A stretch of 64,000 nucleotides of DNA from Parus major (taxonomy: Eukaryota > Chordata > Aves > Passeriformes > Paridae), in contig NC_031770.1 in the NCBI RefSeq assembly GCF_001522545.3, positions 87,769,594-87,833,593 on the forward strand, given 5' to 3'. Under the pieces are notes generated by a model. That model was not told the DNA's origin. It worked only from the letters and a program-made list of their open reading frames with translations, and ran no database searches. Every line of letters starts with the position of its first letter. The stretch's first letter is position 1. Of this stretch, positions 1 to 11,010 are shown in pieces. Position numbers and translations under genes: made by a program.

Positions 1-253
1 TTTATGTAGCACATAAAATAGGAAGTTTTTGTTTGCATACTTGTCCTGTCCACATTTTAAGTTAAAATGTTGCTGACTTTGTTGAAATTCTTCCCCTGTT
101 ATCCCTGGCTTCAGCGTAGCTGGGTTTCAGCCATTAAGGAATGGCTCAGTTTGTTAACTTATTTTGCTTTCTGTGAGTGCAGATATATGAAATAGCTGAC
201 AAGTCAAAAATAAACAGTATGTGTATAAAAGTCTTAAAATATTGCAGTGCATC
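1..253 (+). other. KHDRBS2: Intronic sequence (upstream KHDRBS2 intron)
   Basis: This is AT-rich unique sequence with no gene. It ends in the 5-bp direct repeat gcatc (249-253) that borders the LTR. Assignment to the KHDRBS2 intron follows from the exon at 44237 and the lack of any other exon between. Confidence 0.6.
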
Positions 254-795
254 TGTCTTGGTTTGACCTCAACCAACAACCAGGGCCCATGCAGATACAC
301 TCCTACACCAGTGGAATGGGGGAGAGACAAAATAGTGATAGTGGGTTGAGACAAGAGGTTTTTAAAGCAAAAGTTGTGCATGGAGGCGAAGCAAAATCAG
401 GAATGTTTTCACTTCTTCCCATGGACAGACAAGTGTTCAGCCGTCTCCAGAGAGCAGGGCCCCATCATGTTTAATGGTGACTTGGGAGGACAAATTCTAT
501 CACTCCAAATGTCTTCTCCTTCCCTCATGTTTAAATTATAGCTGGGCATGATACTGTATGGTTTGGGATATCCTGTTGGTATTTGGGGTCAGCTGTATCT
601 CCTCCCAGATTCTTGAGAACCCCCAGCCTCCTTGCAGGTCACATGGGATGAGGAACAGAAAAGCCTTGACACTGTAAATGCTGCTCAGCAGTATCAAAAA
701 CATGTGTATTTTGTCAACATTGTTTTCAGCACAAATCCAGAATACAGCCCCAGATTTTGAAGAAAGTGATCTCTACCCCAGCCAAAACCAGCACA
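254..795 (-). mobile_element. Solo LTR of an avian ERVL-type endogenous retrovirus, with 5-bp target-site duplication
   Basis: The element starts TGTCTTGGTTTGA and ends AAAACCAGCACA, so it has TG...CA termini that form an imperfect terminal inverted repeat. It is flanked on both sides by gcatc (249-253 and 796-800), a 5-bp target-site duplication typical of ERVL integration. The layout of the minus strand matches a common avian LTR group: a TGTGCTGGTTTTGG start, a C/T-poor middle and a degraded TATA area around 525-545. I therefore place the LTR on the minus strand, antisense to KHDRBS2. No internal retroviral sequence sits beside it, so it is a solo LTR left by recombination. Short ORFs crossing it are not genes. 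Confidence 0.85.
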
Positions 796-3700
796 GCATC
801 TGTTACTATTTTAAAGATTCAGTGCCAAATATTGTTTTATGTTTCATAAACTCATGACTTTAAGCAAATAACTTAGACAAACTCAGCAGTGCTAAAGAAT
901 TCATTGTGAAGGGTGAACCTTTCTTTTATTATTCTGTCTTTAACATCTAACTCAGACAAGCAATATGATTTTTATTTAGCATTCTCATTCTTGCATGTTT
1001 TGTTCATCTCAAGCCTGATGGTTGCTATTGTGCTTTCAAACAACTGCTGTCATATTAATCATCTGCAGGTGATTTGTGTGTTTAGTTCACTTTTAAGTAA
1101 GATAGGAAGAATAAGATACACTAATATGTCCATTAAATGGAATGACAAGAAAACAGAAAATTTCTAAGTGAAGTGGGACCTGGGCTGTTAGTGAGCTGAA
1201 TGAGTAGCCATGACTTCTGTGATTTATGTTGTTTTAATGAAATAAGTACCTTGTTGTTGCGTAAGGCAGAAGGAGCATTTGATCTGTCACTAATCCTAGA
1301 GATGTTTCAGGAGACTAAAGAAACTCCAACACTTTCATAAGAGGAAAAAGAGCTAAGTATCTAACTACAGAAAGGAGATTTTTACTTGCCCTTCCAGTAT
1401 TTTTTTCTCCTTTGTAAGACAAGAAAAGCCTTTATACTTGGCAAGATACTGGAATTCACATTAATGCCAAACTAAATCTAAAGATTTCACAGGTTCTGTA
1501 TTTCAACTGAGTTCTTTAAAGAGAAGACTGAATATTGGAAGGCAGAAAATTATTAATTTACTTGAAGTTGTACTGAAATTGATCCTGCAAATAGTTGTAT
1601 AACTGAAGAATGCTTTTTCAAAGATCCTGAAAGATTTCTATCCCTACCTGGTCGTAATAAAATAACTGAACATGCATTTTTTGTAACAAAATAATGCTTT
1701 TTGCTTTAGAAATGTGTGGGGAAGTTTCAAAATTCCTTTTTAGTTGATGCCAGTTCAGTTTTCATATTCAAGTGTAATTGTCACTGAGAATCTCTGATCT
1801 ACACAACACCAGGAATAATAGGGGCAAAAACTCCGTTAGGTACTGTGTTTAATCTGGAATTTATTAGTATTTGATTTTTACATTAAATTTCAATTTCTGG
1901 AGTGATTAATATACAGAAAATTATTCCAGAAAATTTATATAAATTGTTTTAGTACTTAAGGTTCATAAAAATCTAGTGAAAAGATACTTGAATAAATATT
2001 TAGTGGTGAAAGACCAGGCCCTATTAAGCACTCAGATATTAGAAGAAGGATCTTTTGAGTTTTCTGATATCTCATTTCTGCTTCTTAGCTAATTCTCTAT
2101 TAATGCATAGGTTCCATTTTGATCATTAATTATATTTCAAATAGACTAGTGGAAATATTTCAAAATTCAAATTAGAGTTTTTCAATATTGTTGACTTTTC
2201 TGCTTCAAATAAATAACTGTAACCAAGATATTTTCTTTAAATCCCTTCTGTATGAACTGTCCAACTAATTCTGAAAAGTGAAATCAAATATGGGAACAGT
2301 TGAAGAAAGAAAAACTGGAAAAGTAGTTTTCTTCCTGTACTTAAGCTGAGAGAGAAGGCAAAACCTCTTAAACCTCAAAAGCTCATTCTGCTTCTCCAGA
2401 ATTTTATTGCAAGTGGTGCAATTCTGCTATTCAGCGCAGTTTTTCAGTTTTTCTGATTGTACTCAAGATCCAATGCATCTTCTGTTTCATTTAATGATAG
2501 CAGGCATTTGGAAAATCCAGACAAATACTTCAGCTGTACTTCTAGTAAAATACATGAAAAAATAATCACACTTTTTTTTTCTTCCCTCTGACTTACTTAG
2601 AACCTGATCTTTCATCCGTCTCTCTACTTACCTTTTACAGATAAGTTAAGGAAATGAACCCTGACTCTAATGCTTCTAGAGCCCACACTAATCTTGCAGA
2701 CCTCTTGAATAGTTACAGGAAATACCTTTTATTATATAAAAATAATTTCTGTCCCCATTTTTGTTAAAGCTTTAGTTGTTTTCATAACACTGCTGTTGAA
2801 ATGAGCTCCCACAGCATTAATTACCTTTTTTATCATGCTGAGAAATGCTGCTCTGTACGGACGTCTTTAAAAATTGTTTCATAAAATTGTTCCTGACTGC
2901 AGAGAATAAAGTGTATTCCAGATAGAATTCAGAGATTTGCCTTTCTGTTTCATTTAACTATCCATGGCTGCATAAATCTTTAGCAATATAATTAAAACAG
3001 CACTAACATAGTTAAAAACAAATAGTACAAAAATAATATTCCAAACATTATGACTTCTTTCTCCGCCTTTGATTGCATGATGGTGAAATATTTCTCATGG
3101 GGATTTTCCCTTTATTTATACATGAAAATACATAGTTCAGCCTTCATCCTTCACTGTTTTCTTGCTGAGACTCATTCTTGAAATTGCAAGCAGGGACACT
3201 AAATTGCTGCTTAGTGATTTACTGGGATTTTCTCAGTGCTGTTATAGTGGAATGTGGTATTGCTTTCCATATTTCAAGGCAGACTTTTAGAGTAGTTAGA
3301 ATTTACCATTTCATATTGCAGAGCACTCAAAGGCCAAAACTAAGATGGAGACATCCTTTGTACTCAATACACTTAATAGGTGCACTGGTCTTTCTGCAAG
3401 GAGCTGACAATCTAGAAAACACAATGTAAGTAGAAAATGGGACATATAAAAATATGAGCAGGAGAAAGTTGGTAGGTGGTAGCAACTGTGTGAAATACAG
3501 ACAAGTCCTTGTCACTCCCATTGGCAACATTGGACATGACTCATATTTCTAAGCCACCAAAACTTCCTCTCTATTTTTCTTTATTATTCCTATTTGTGAG
3601 GGGCAAGAAAAAAATAATTTATAACACCACTTTAATAAAATAAGAGTGAGAATGGGCAGGAATTCACTCTGCTTGAACCAACAGCTCTAATCAGGAGAAT

Positions 3701-4420
3701 AATTTCATGTTAATGGTACACTGGTTGTGTATGATTGATTCTGGACATGTGCTCAACCTACACCCAAAGATATTTGGGGTTTTCTTTGCAATTACAGCAG
3801 CATTGTTTCTTTCTCTGATACTGATATTAATAATGGATGATTTGAGGGCTAAATTTTGTCTTCAGTATCATCAGTACAAGTTCAGTATTTTCAAATAAGT
3901 TTGCTTGGTGATTTATGATAAGAAATAGACTGTACCTCACTTCCACTCACCTGTGTGGCTTGTTAAGGACTAAAAAAGGTAGTGAATGGTAAAAATTAAA
4001 CTTTGTGTCTAAATACACAGTGATCATATCTACTAAAGCTTTCAGACTGGACCTATGCTTCATGAGAACTGTAAAGGTAGCTGTTGGTTAGAGATTTTTC
4101 ACAGTACCCTTGACTTCAGCAGGAGCAGAGCTAAGCCAGCAATGTGCACTGATCAAAAAGCTCACCTATTTGTGATCAGGTTTGGATGACTCGTTACTAC
4201 TTTTTTTCCTTCCAGCTTTTAAGGCATCAGTTGCCCTTTACATTAGTTAGCATCTATAACATCAACATCTTAAAGTTGCAGGGCGGTAGAAGAAAGTACT
4301 TTATGGCAAATTGGTTTTCTTACATGTCTGGGGTTTTCTGTGGTCTTAAAAATTCAAGTTGTAGAAACTCCTGATGTGTGCAAGCAGTAGGTAGAACATT
4401 GCTGTGCTTCTTCTAGCACA
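796..4420 (+). other. KHDRBS2: Intron, no recognisable element
   Basis: This is AT-rich single-copy-looking sequence with scattered short A and T runs. I see no exon, RNA gene or repeat I can name. Small ORFs such as 3178-3429 have no recognisable protein content. Confidence 0.55.
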
Positions 4421-4424
4421 ACAC

Positions 4425-4497
4425 TTCTTCCAGCACAAATCCCAAACACAGCCCCTTACTGTCTGTTATGAAGAAAATTTAACTCCAGTCAGACATA
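4425..4497 (-). mobile_element. Fragment of an ERVL-type LTR related to 254-795
   Basis: The stretch with cagcacaaatcccaaacaca, followed by gcccc and then gaagaaaatttaactcc, matches the same order of words near the right end of the LTR at 254-795 (cagcacaaatccagaataca, gcccc, gaagaaag). The match fades before about 4400, and the end near 4497 lacks the AAACCA..CA terminus. This is an old truncated copy in the same orientation. Confidence 0.6.
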
Positions 4498-6165
4498 TCA
4501 AATATAGCTTTTCCATTTGGAATGCTGCTATCATATAGGATGTGAGATTTTACTTACTTTAGCTGTGGTACTACTTCACATACGTATTTTTAATAATAAT
4601 AGTAATGTTTTTAATAAGGAAATATAGTGCAGTATAAATGTCCTACTGTTTTTTTTGTTACAGTCTTATGTGTTAGCAGAGAATGAAAGAACAGTAAATT
4701 GATAACTTCAAGCAAAGGAGTAGGGTTTAAAGAATGTTTTGGAACCTTGTTAAAGTTGCTATTGAAATAAATATTTACTTCCTTTCAAACACTGAAAAAA
4801 GATCCAATATTTAAAAGAAAAAATGTACATCAAATGCTTTAAAATTACTGCAGCAGGTACCTGCTGGTAATTTTTTCATATGCCTCCATTATTCTAGTCT
4901 GAACTGATCATCCATTTTGTAACTGCAGAATCTGTGTGGGCTAGTCTGTTCCTGAAAGCAAATATATTGTTTTATCTTACACAAACACTGCTGAAGTATG
5001 CTTTTTACCTCTTGAAGCTGAAGATGAAATCTGTTTTGTGGCTCTTCAGGATTTTTCCTCTGTTCAAGTAGTGCTAAAAGGTCACTTCAAAGTAGTCATT
5101 AATGTAATTTATAACAACTCATCTAGTTTTTGAAAATTTCTTATAAAATATTAACACAAGACATAATACTCTGTCTTGATCCTTTTGCAGTGGACCTAAT
5201 GACTATACAGGAGATAATACAGCTCATCATGGAACAGTTCAGGTTTTGGTGGTACCTAAGTACACAAGAAGTTCCTTGAGCTTCAGAGCTAAGAAAGCTT
5301 GTAGCACATCTTTGTCTTCTGCTTAGCTGTGAGCTCTGATATGAGGTTTTGCTGATGGGTATAATGACAGAAATTTTGTCTTCTATGGATTTTCAGATCT
5401 CTTATGGCATGAGCATAAGGCACAGCCTTTGCCTCAGTTTGAACATGTCCTTCTATCCAGCTCTATGTATTCTTCAAACTCCTAAGATCTTGTTTTTGAC
5501 ATAGCCTCCTCTTTCAAACTGAGTTTAAGTAAAGCTTTGAGTTCAATAGTTATTAGGGAATAAGACTGCACAAGGTAAATAATAACCTTGCCTTGATTCC
5601 CTGTGAAGGGCTTGGAAATGACATGGCCCTATGGGTCATGTATGTCTCCTCACATAGGAGAAGGCCAGTTAGAGCAACAAGGACATACAAGGACAAGTGA
5701 CCTTCTCCAGAGCCTCTCCAGAGCCCCAAGCAGAGTGAATGTGAGTTTTCTGGACCAGTTAGCTCAGTGACAAGGTTTTCCTCCTCTTCAGGATTGTCCT
5801 TTGAATGGTTTTATAACTCCTTTGCAACATCATAGATTTTGGTGGCTTTCTCCCTGTTTCTCAAGCTTCCCACATATCATCAGAAAACTTTAAAACATGT
5901 TTCTATATAGAGGAGTGTGGTAATGAAATAAATTTATGTTGAAAATGCTCTTACTTGCTGAGTTGCAGCTATTTAGCCTAGAGCATGTTTGACCTCAACT
6001 ACCTTTTTTCCTGTTTTGTTTTTTACTCACATTGAGCAAACAAAATAAACAGGTGACACTTTGACATAATGCAAATGCAAAGGATATGCTCTAATAGTGA
6101 AGAAATCTGTTTCATAAATGTATGTTTCATATTTTTATTAGAATACATACATGCATATGTGTATG
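4498..6165 (+). other. KHDRBS2: Intron, no recognisable element
   Basis: AT-rich intronic sequence. A moderately GC-richer patch at about 5590-5760 shows no family I can name. No exon or RNA gene is visible. Confidence 0.5.
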
Positions 6166-6209
6166 TGTTTTATTAGTTTTAATAAAACACGTGTTTTATT
6201 AAAACTAAT
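6166..6209. repeat. Perfect 38-bp palindrome with nested inverted repeats, centred on CACGTG
   Basis: Positions 6172-6190 and 6191-6209 are exact reverse complements with no spacer. Each arm is 19 nt, the left being attagttttaataaaacac. The centre is the E-box CACGTG at 6188-6193. A second inverted pair overlaps it: TGTTTTATTA at 6166-6175 against TAATAAAACA at 6180-6189, with a 4-nt loop. A third copy of TGTTTTATTA lies at 6192-6201. An alternating purine-pyrimidine stretch (acatacatgcatatgtgtatg) lies just upstream. Confidence 0.95.
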
Positions 6210-8349
6210 TGAAAATACGCCTTCCATTTTCATCTTAAATAGCTTGTTAGTAGCATCAGTATATAAACATTTTCAGGAGCACAACAAATCAATTGCAGAT
6301 ATGTTCACTTGATAGATTTAGATTTCCTATTAAGAGTAGAACCACTAGTTTTTCTGTGGTTACCACAGATTATATGTGGGTTTTTTCAACTGTTACATAT
6401 CTGTGGTTTGGGATTGTGAGTCAGAAGGAAAATACTACAGACTGGGAGGAAACCATGCCATCCCTCTTTCATTTCAAGAAATGTAGCAACTCACAGTTCT
6501 GTCACTCATGTTCTTTAAAGAATACAAGGAGGAGACAATTCTTCTGCCACTTTCCCTAGATATGAAGTCACGGTTTTGTTCCAACAGGATGAATTTAGAA
6601 CAAGTGACAACTGTACCAAAACCTTCTGAGATCATAATCCTGCTACTGAGGTAAGGAGTGGGTAGCACAAAGGTAAATTACTGTCACCCATGACTTGTTC
6701 TACTACCAGAAATATATACCTTGGCATACATAGAATAATTGCACACCATTTGCTCACTAATCACTGGTTTCCAAGCTGATAGACCATCTACTGATGAGAG
6801 AAACTGTTTATTGTCTATGTCAACCCAGCAAGAGGGAATTAGGTCTTCTTCACCTGGTTCTTTTTACCCAAGGAAAATTAACTGAAGCAATGTTTAATGC
6901 AGTATTAAAAGAAAAATTATAAATTGTTCAGTAATAATTGTTCAATAATAAGAAGAATGACCATGTTTCTCAGAAGTTAAAAGAAATCTAGTATTAGTTT
7001 GGAATAAGTTATTTCTCTGTCATTTATTGAGGAAAAAAACTGATGGGCAGCAGAAAGCCAGAAAAAGCCCTTCTTTTTCTGAAAGAGAACAATGTAATAC
7101 TTCTTTTATCAGCAATGAATTCTTACTCTCTTCTTTCTTTTATACTGGGAATATTGTTTCAGATTGTATAGCCTTAGGCTGCTCCTTATCTTCTTGCTTT
7201 AAATATTTATTTTTATGATTGAGTCAAAGTAGACTTTGGAAGAAATATAATTTTATCTGTGTAAGCTGTAAAATTTTATCTCAGTTCCATAGGTACCATA
7301 TACTGTAAATGCATAACTTTATATATAAATAAGAAAGAAGATATAATTAAGATCATGTTTTATGTTGTGTCCCAGCATGATGCAAGACAGTGCTTTTTTG
7401 TTTTGGTAATTTGCAGACCCAGGAGTCTGCATTCTCAGTGAAGCATATCCAGTGAATTTGTCATGTTGCCTAAAATAATCAACATATTTAAGTGGGCAGG
7501 TTATCTGCAGATTTCCAAGTTATCCGAGTACTTTGCCAGATACCAGAAATCACAGAATATTTTTCTAGATAAATGTCTTCACATGTGAAACTTAAAACAC
7601 TGATGTTTGGTGGCTTTATTGCCACCTGACATTTGCTGTTTATGAAACTCTCTTCTTACTCATGATAGTATTTAGATATTTCTTTAATGGAAACCTCAGC
7701 TTTCCAGAAAATCCTAATCTCATGTCTGCGTGGGAGGATAGTGAAGATGGTTATTATATACAGCAACTATTGTCTCTAAACTTTGCAAAAATAAACACTT
7801 TTACGTTCAATCATATAAATCACATTTCTGATGGGTTTTTTCTGACTGAACTGTTTTGGTTTCAAGTTGCTTGTGATTTATACCATGTAGCAGACAAAGG
7901 AGTTACAAAATTTAAAAGTAATTTAAAATTTATGCCATTTTTAGGAAAGTGTCAGTATTGAAGTCATTAACAACTGTGTTGTGCACTCCTGTAAGATTAG
8001 CTAACTAATGTAGAGCAGAATTATAAACCCTGAAATGAGGGGTTCATAATGTAAGCACTGACACTAAAAGAACTGTAGCACAGGAGTGGTGTCACTGTAA
8101 TTAGCTCAGTGCTAGTACAAATCATGTTTTATTATTCTTTCAGCCTCTGCAAGGAGAGATGGTTTGTTTCTTTCAGGTATAATTGCCTTTGTCGGATTTT
8201 TTGATATTGCAGAAATTATATGAGCATGAAAAGGCAAGATGGCTTTCAGAGCACTTAACATCATGTTGTTTGGAATATCATTAGAGGGGAGAAATGATGG
8301 AAAAAAATGGAAAATAAAAACAAAGCTTTCAAGTTTTCAGATATTTTCC
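6210..8349 (+). other. KHDRBS2: Intron, no recognisable element
   Basis: AT-rich sequence without splice-bounded ORFs or known repeats. The 99-codon ORF at 7662-7961 has low-complexity, AT-driven composition and no recognisable domain. Confidence 0.5.
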
Positions 8350-8367
8350 TTTTTTTTTTTTTTTTTT
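8350..8367. repeat. Poly-T run (18 nt)
   Basis: An uninterrupted run of 18 T followed by AAA. It may be a simple length-variable tract, or the A tail of an old minus-strand insertion whose body I cannot recognise. Confidence 0.9.
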
Positions 8368-8864
8368 AAAGGATTCCTCTTCAGAAGAAAAGAATAGGAT
8401 GATGAGTATAGAAAAAGTGTTCTCTCATGAATATACCAGAAGGATGACATACAGGGAGGAGGGAATCTCTACAAATCCTCTCATGATTGTTCCCTCAATG
8501 AAGAGATAAAATTCTATTTTTTTTCCCCCAGGATCAGATTACCAGAACATGCCATGTCTCTGCAAGGATGTGTTTTGTTAGGCTCAGGCTGAAGCTCACA
8601 GACCAAGTGCATGGAGTCAGTTGTGTCTGCAGGAACAGAGCTGGGTGCATCAGTGCTCCACAGGGCTGAATTTGTCCTCTTAGTCTGCGAGTTGACTCAG
8701 ACAGCTCTAGAGTAAAACTGCAGAGATTTCCTTCACATTCAAGATTTGGGATGTTAGCTGGGAAAGGAATGATGATGGGGCAACCAATTTGTTTGTCTGC
8801 TGCCAGTAGAAAATGATTGCCTTTCTGTGATTGTGTTTCTGTGTCTAATTTTAATTTTGCAAAT

Positions 8865-9205
8865 ATAAAGAAGACTCAGACAAACGAGTTCAGAGGAGGA
8901 CTGCCAGGATCACTGGTGGCTGGAGCATGTTCTTTGTGTGGAGAAGCTGAGGGAGCTGGACTGAATAAGTCAGGAGGAAGACTTATCTCTGGAGGACCTA
9001 AGAGCTGCCTCCCTACTATCTGCAGGGAAGGTGTTGAGGAAACACTTAAAAATGGTGCATCTTGGGGGACGGAGCAGAGGGAGCAGGTGTTGCTTGAAAC
9101 AAGAAATGTTCAGACTGGATGAAAGGAGAAACTTTATCAGCATGGGAGCAGTGAAGCCAAGGAGCAGAATGCCTAGAGATGCTGTACAGATAGATGGCAT
9201 TCAAA
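8865..9205 (+). mobile_element. CR1 LINE, 5'-truncated 3' region, diverged
   Basis: Characteristic CR1 words appear in order on the plus strand: aagaagactcagacaaacga, then gttcagaggaggactgccag, then gctgagggagctggactga, then acaagaaatgttcagactgg followed by atgaaaggagaaactttat. The terminal microsatellite-like end of CR1 is missing, so the copy is also clipped at its 3' side. The 101-codon ORF crossing it is a shadow of this element. Confidence 0.8.
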
Positions 9206-10829
9206 TCGTACTTGGCTGCAGCCCATTAAAACATAGTATTATCTTTAAACTGGCTTGTGGGGTTTTTTTAGCAGGCTTTCATTTTTTTAATCTCTAGTAA
9301 TCTAGTTGCAATAGCTCTGAGTTCAATAAGGGATAGCCATCTGAGGACTCAGATTTCTGAGTGGGTTGAGTAACTTCCCTGTTCTTATATATCTTTGTTG
9401 TTAGTACTATGCAAGTAGTGAATTTGGAACTGATTTAGGTATACCAAGAAGTGGTCACAGGTGTAGAAATACTGTTAGTTCTGTCCAGGATACCCTGTTA
9501 CAAGGATTTTACATTATACAGAAACCCAGCATTTAAACCTAAGAAATTAACAAAAGGGGGAAAAACACATTTATTTCCTTCTCCCACTATGAAAAAGTGG
9601 CATTCAAAACAGATAGAGGAATTAATAAAAGTGATACCATTATAAGAGCTATTTATGTAACATAGACTTGGTTGCTTTCATGTAAGAGCTGGCAAGAGAA
9701 AGCTGCCAAACAAATGACTTTTAATATTCATATTAAAAGTAGATATTCATTGCAATGAAGAAACAAGAGTATTTTTAAACAATATGTCATTTATATGCAT
9801 TTTTGAAGTAGTAGGAATGCTGTAATCTCAAAAGACCTTTTTAGTCAGACAAATTAATGCTAATTACAGGAGGCATCTATTGGTTTTAACTTTCTATTGC
9901 AAATGGTATCATAAGAGATGAATTAACTGGTAGCAGAAACATTGATAGCTATGTTCTGGGGAAGGATACTCAAAAATTGCTAATAAGAAAACAGTTTGAC
10001 TTTATATCTGTCACTAAAGAATGGGATCAATCATTGAAGTACTTCGGAAACTAAAAAATTCGGTGAATGCATTGTCCTTTCATGCTTGTCATCTTTTCCA
10101 AAAGGTACTGCTGGAACAACACTGGGGCTGTCCCTTCATTCCATTCAGAGAGGGATGGAAAAGAAGAGAAGCGATTCTCCTAGAAAGGATTCCCACTTAG
10201 CTCTGTGTCTTCTGCATTCTCCCAAAACCCACTTGTGAGCAGACTGTAAGGTGCACTGTTTTAGAGGGAGGCACTCAGTAAAAGAATATTTTTTTTTAGC
10301 TAAGAGCACTTAATGTTGCTTGTAGATTGGTGTTAAAATGTTCCCTCATCCTTGTAAGACCAGAAGCTTCCTTTAAAGAATTAGATAAAAGGGCTTTTCC
10401 AGGGTAAATAATTTAATTCTAAATGTTCGCATGTAAAATAGTTTCCCTGAGAGCACCATTTTGTTTGTTTGTTTGGTTTTTTTTTATTACTAAGCTGACA
10501 ATTTCTACTGTAAAGTTAGCGAAATGGGAACACTCAAGAAAAGGTAGTTACTGCACTCTTGGGACTACCACCTAAATATAGAACCTGATCAAAAACATTG
10601 AAAGCCATTGGAAAAGCCTCTGCAACTCAGCTGTTTCTCTGGTAATGTCTGTTTGAACATGCTAGCTCTCTTTACCTACACATCTTCTTACACGTTGGAA
10701 CCATGTGTTTTATTCCCTGCTATTTGCACATTTTCTGAAAGCAGAGCCTCACAGGTCCAGTTTTCTTTCCAGGTTTCTGTGTAGAATTAAAGTCACTATG
10801 GAAAAAGATACTCAAAACCAAATGTTTGT
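9206..10829 (+). other. KHDRBS2: Intron, no recognisable element
   Basis: AT-rich sequence with no exon, RNA gene or repeat recognised. Confidence 0.5.
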
Positions 10830-11010
10830 TGCATGAAGAACGCATATGTGTGCACACACGTAGGAGGACCTTTTAAGATGAGCGATTCACGTGACATAGC
10901 AACCGAAAAAATGTGGCTAATTTTACCATCATCAGCATGGGAGAGATTTGTGTTGCATAGAGACAGTATGCAAAAATTGCACAAACTGCAACAAACAGAT
11001 CATCGTAAGA
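10830..11010. promoter_or_regulatory. Candidate cis-regulatory element: CpG-retaining block with E-box and RFX-like X-box
   Basis: This block keeps several CpGs in an otherwise CpG-poor intron. It contains TCACGTGA at 10887-10894, a palindromic E-box of the USF/TFE type. Overlapping it is GTGACATAGCAAC at 10891-10903, which fits the RFX X-box GTNRCC-N-RGYAAC with one mismatch. Imperfect repeats of ttgcat, ttgcac and ctgcaac follow. Function is inferred from motifs and CpG retention only. Confidence 0.35.
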
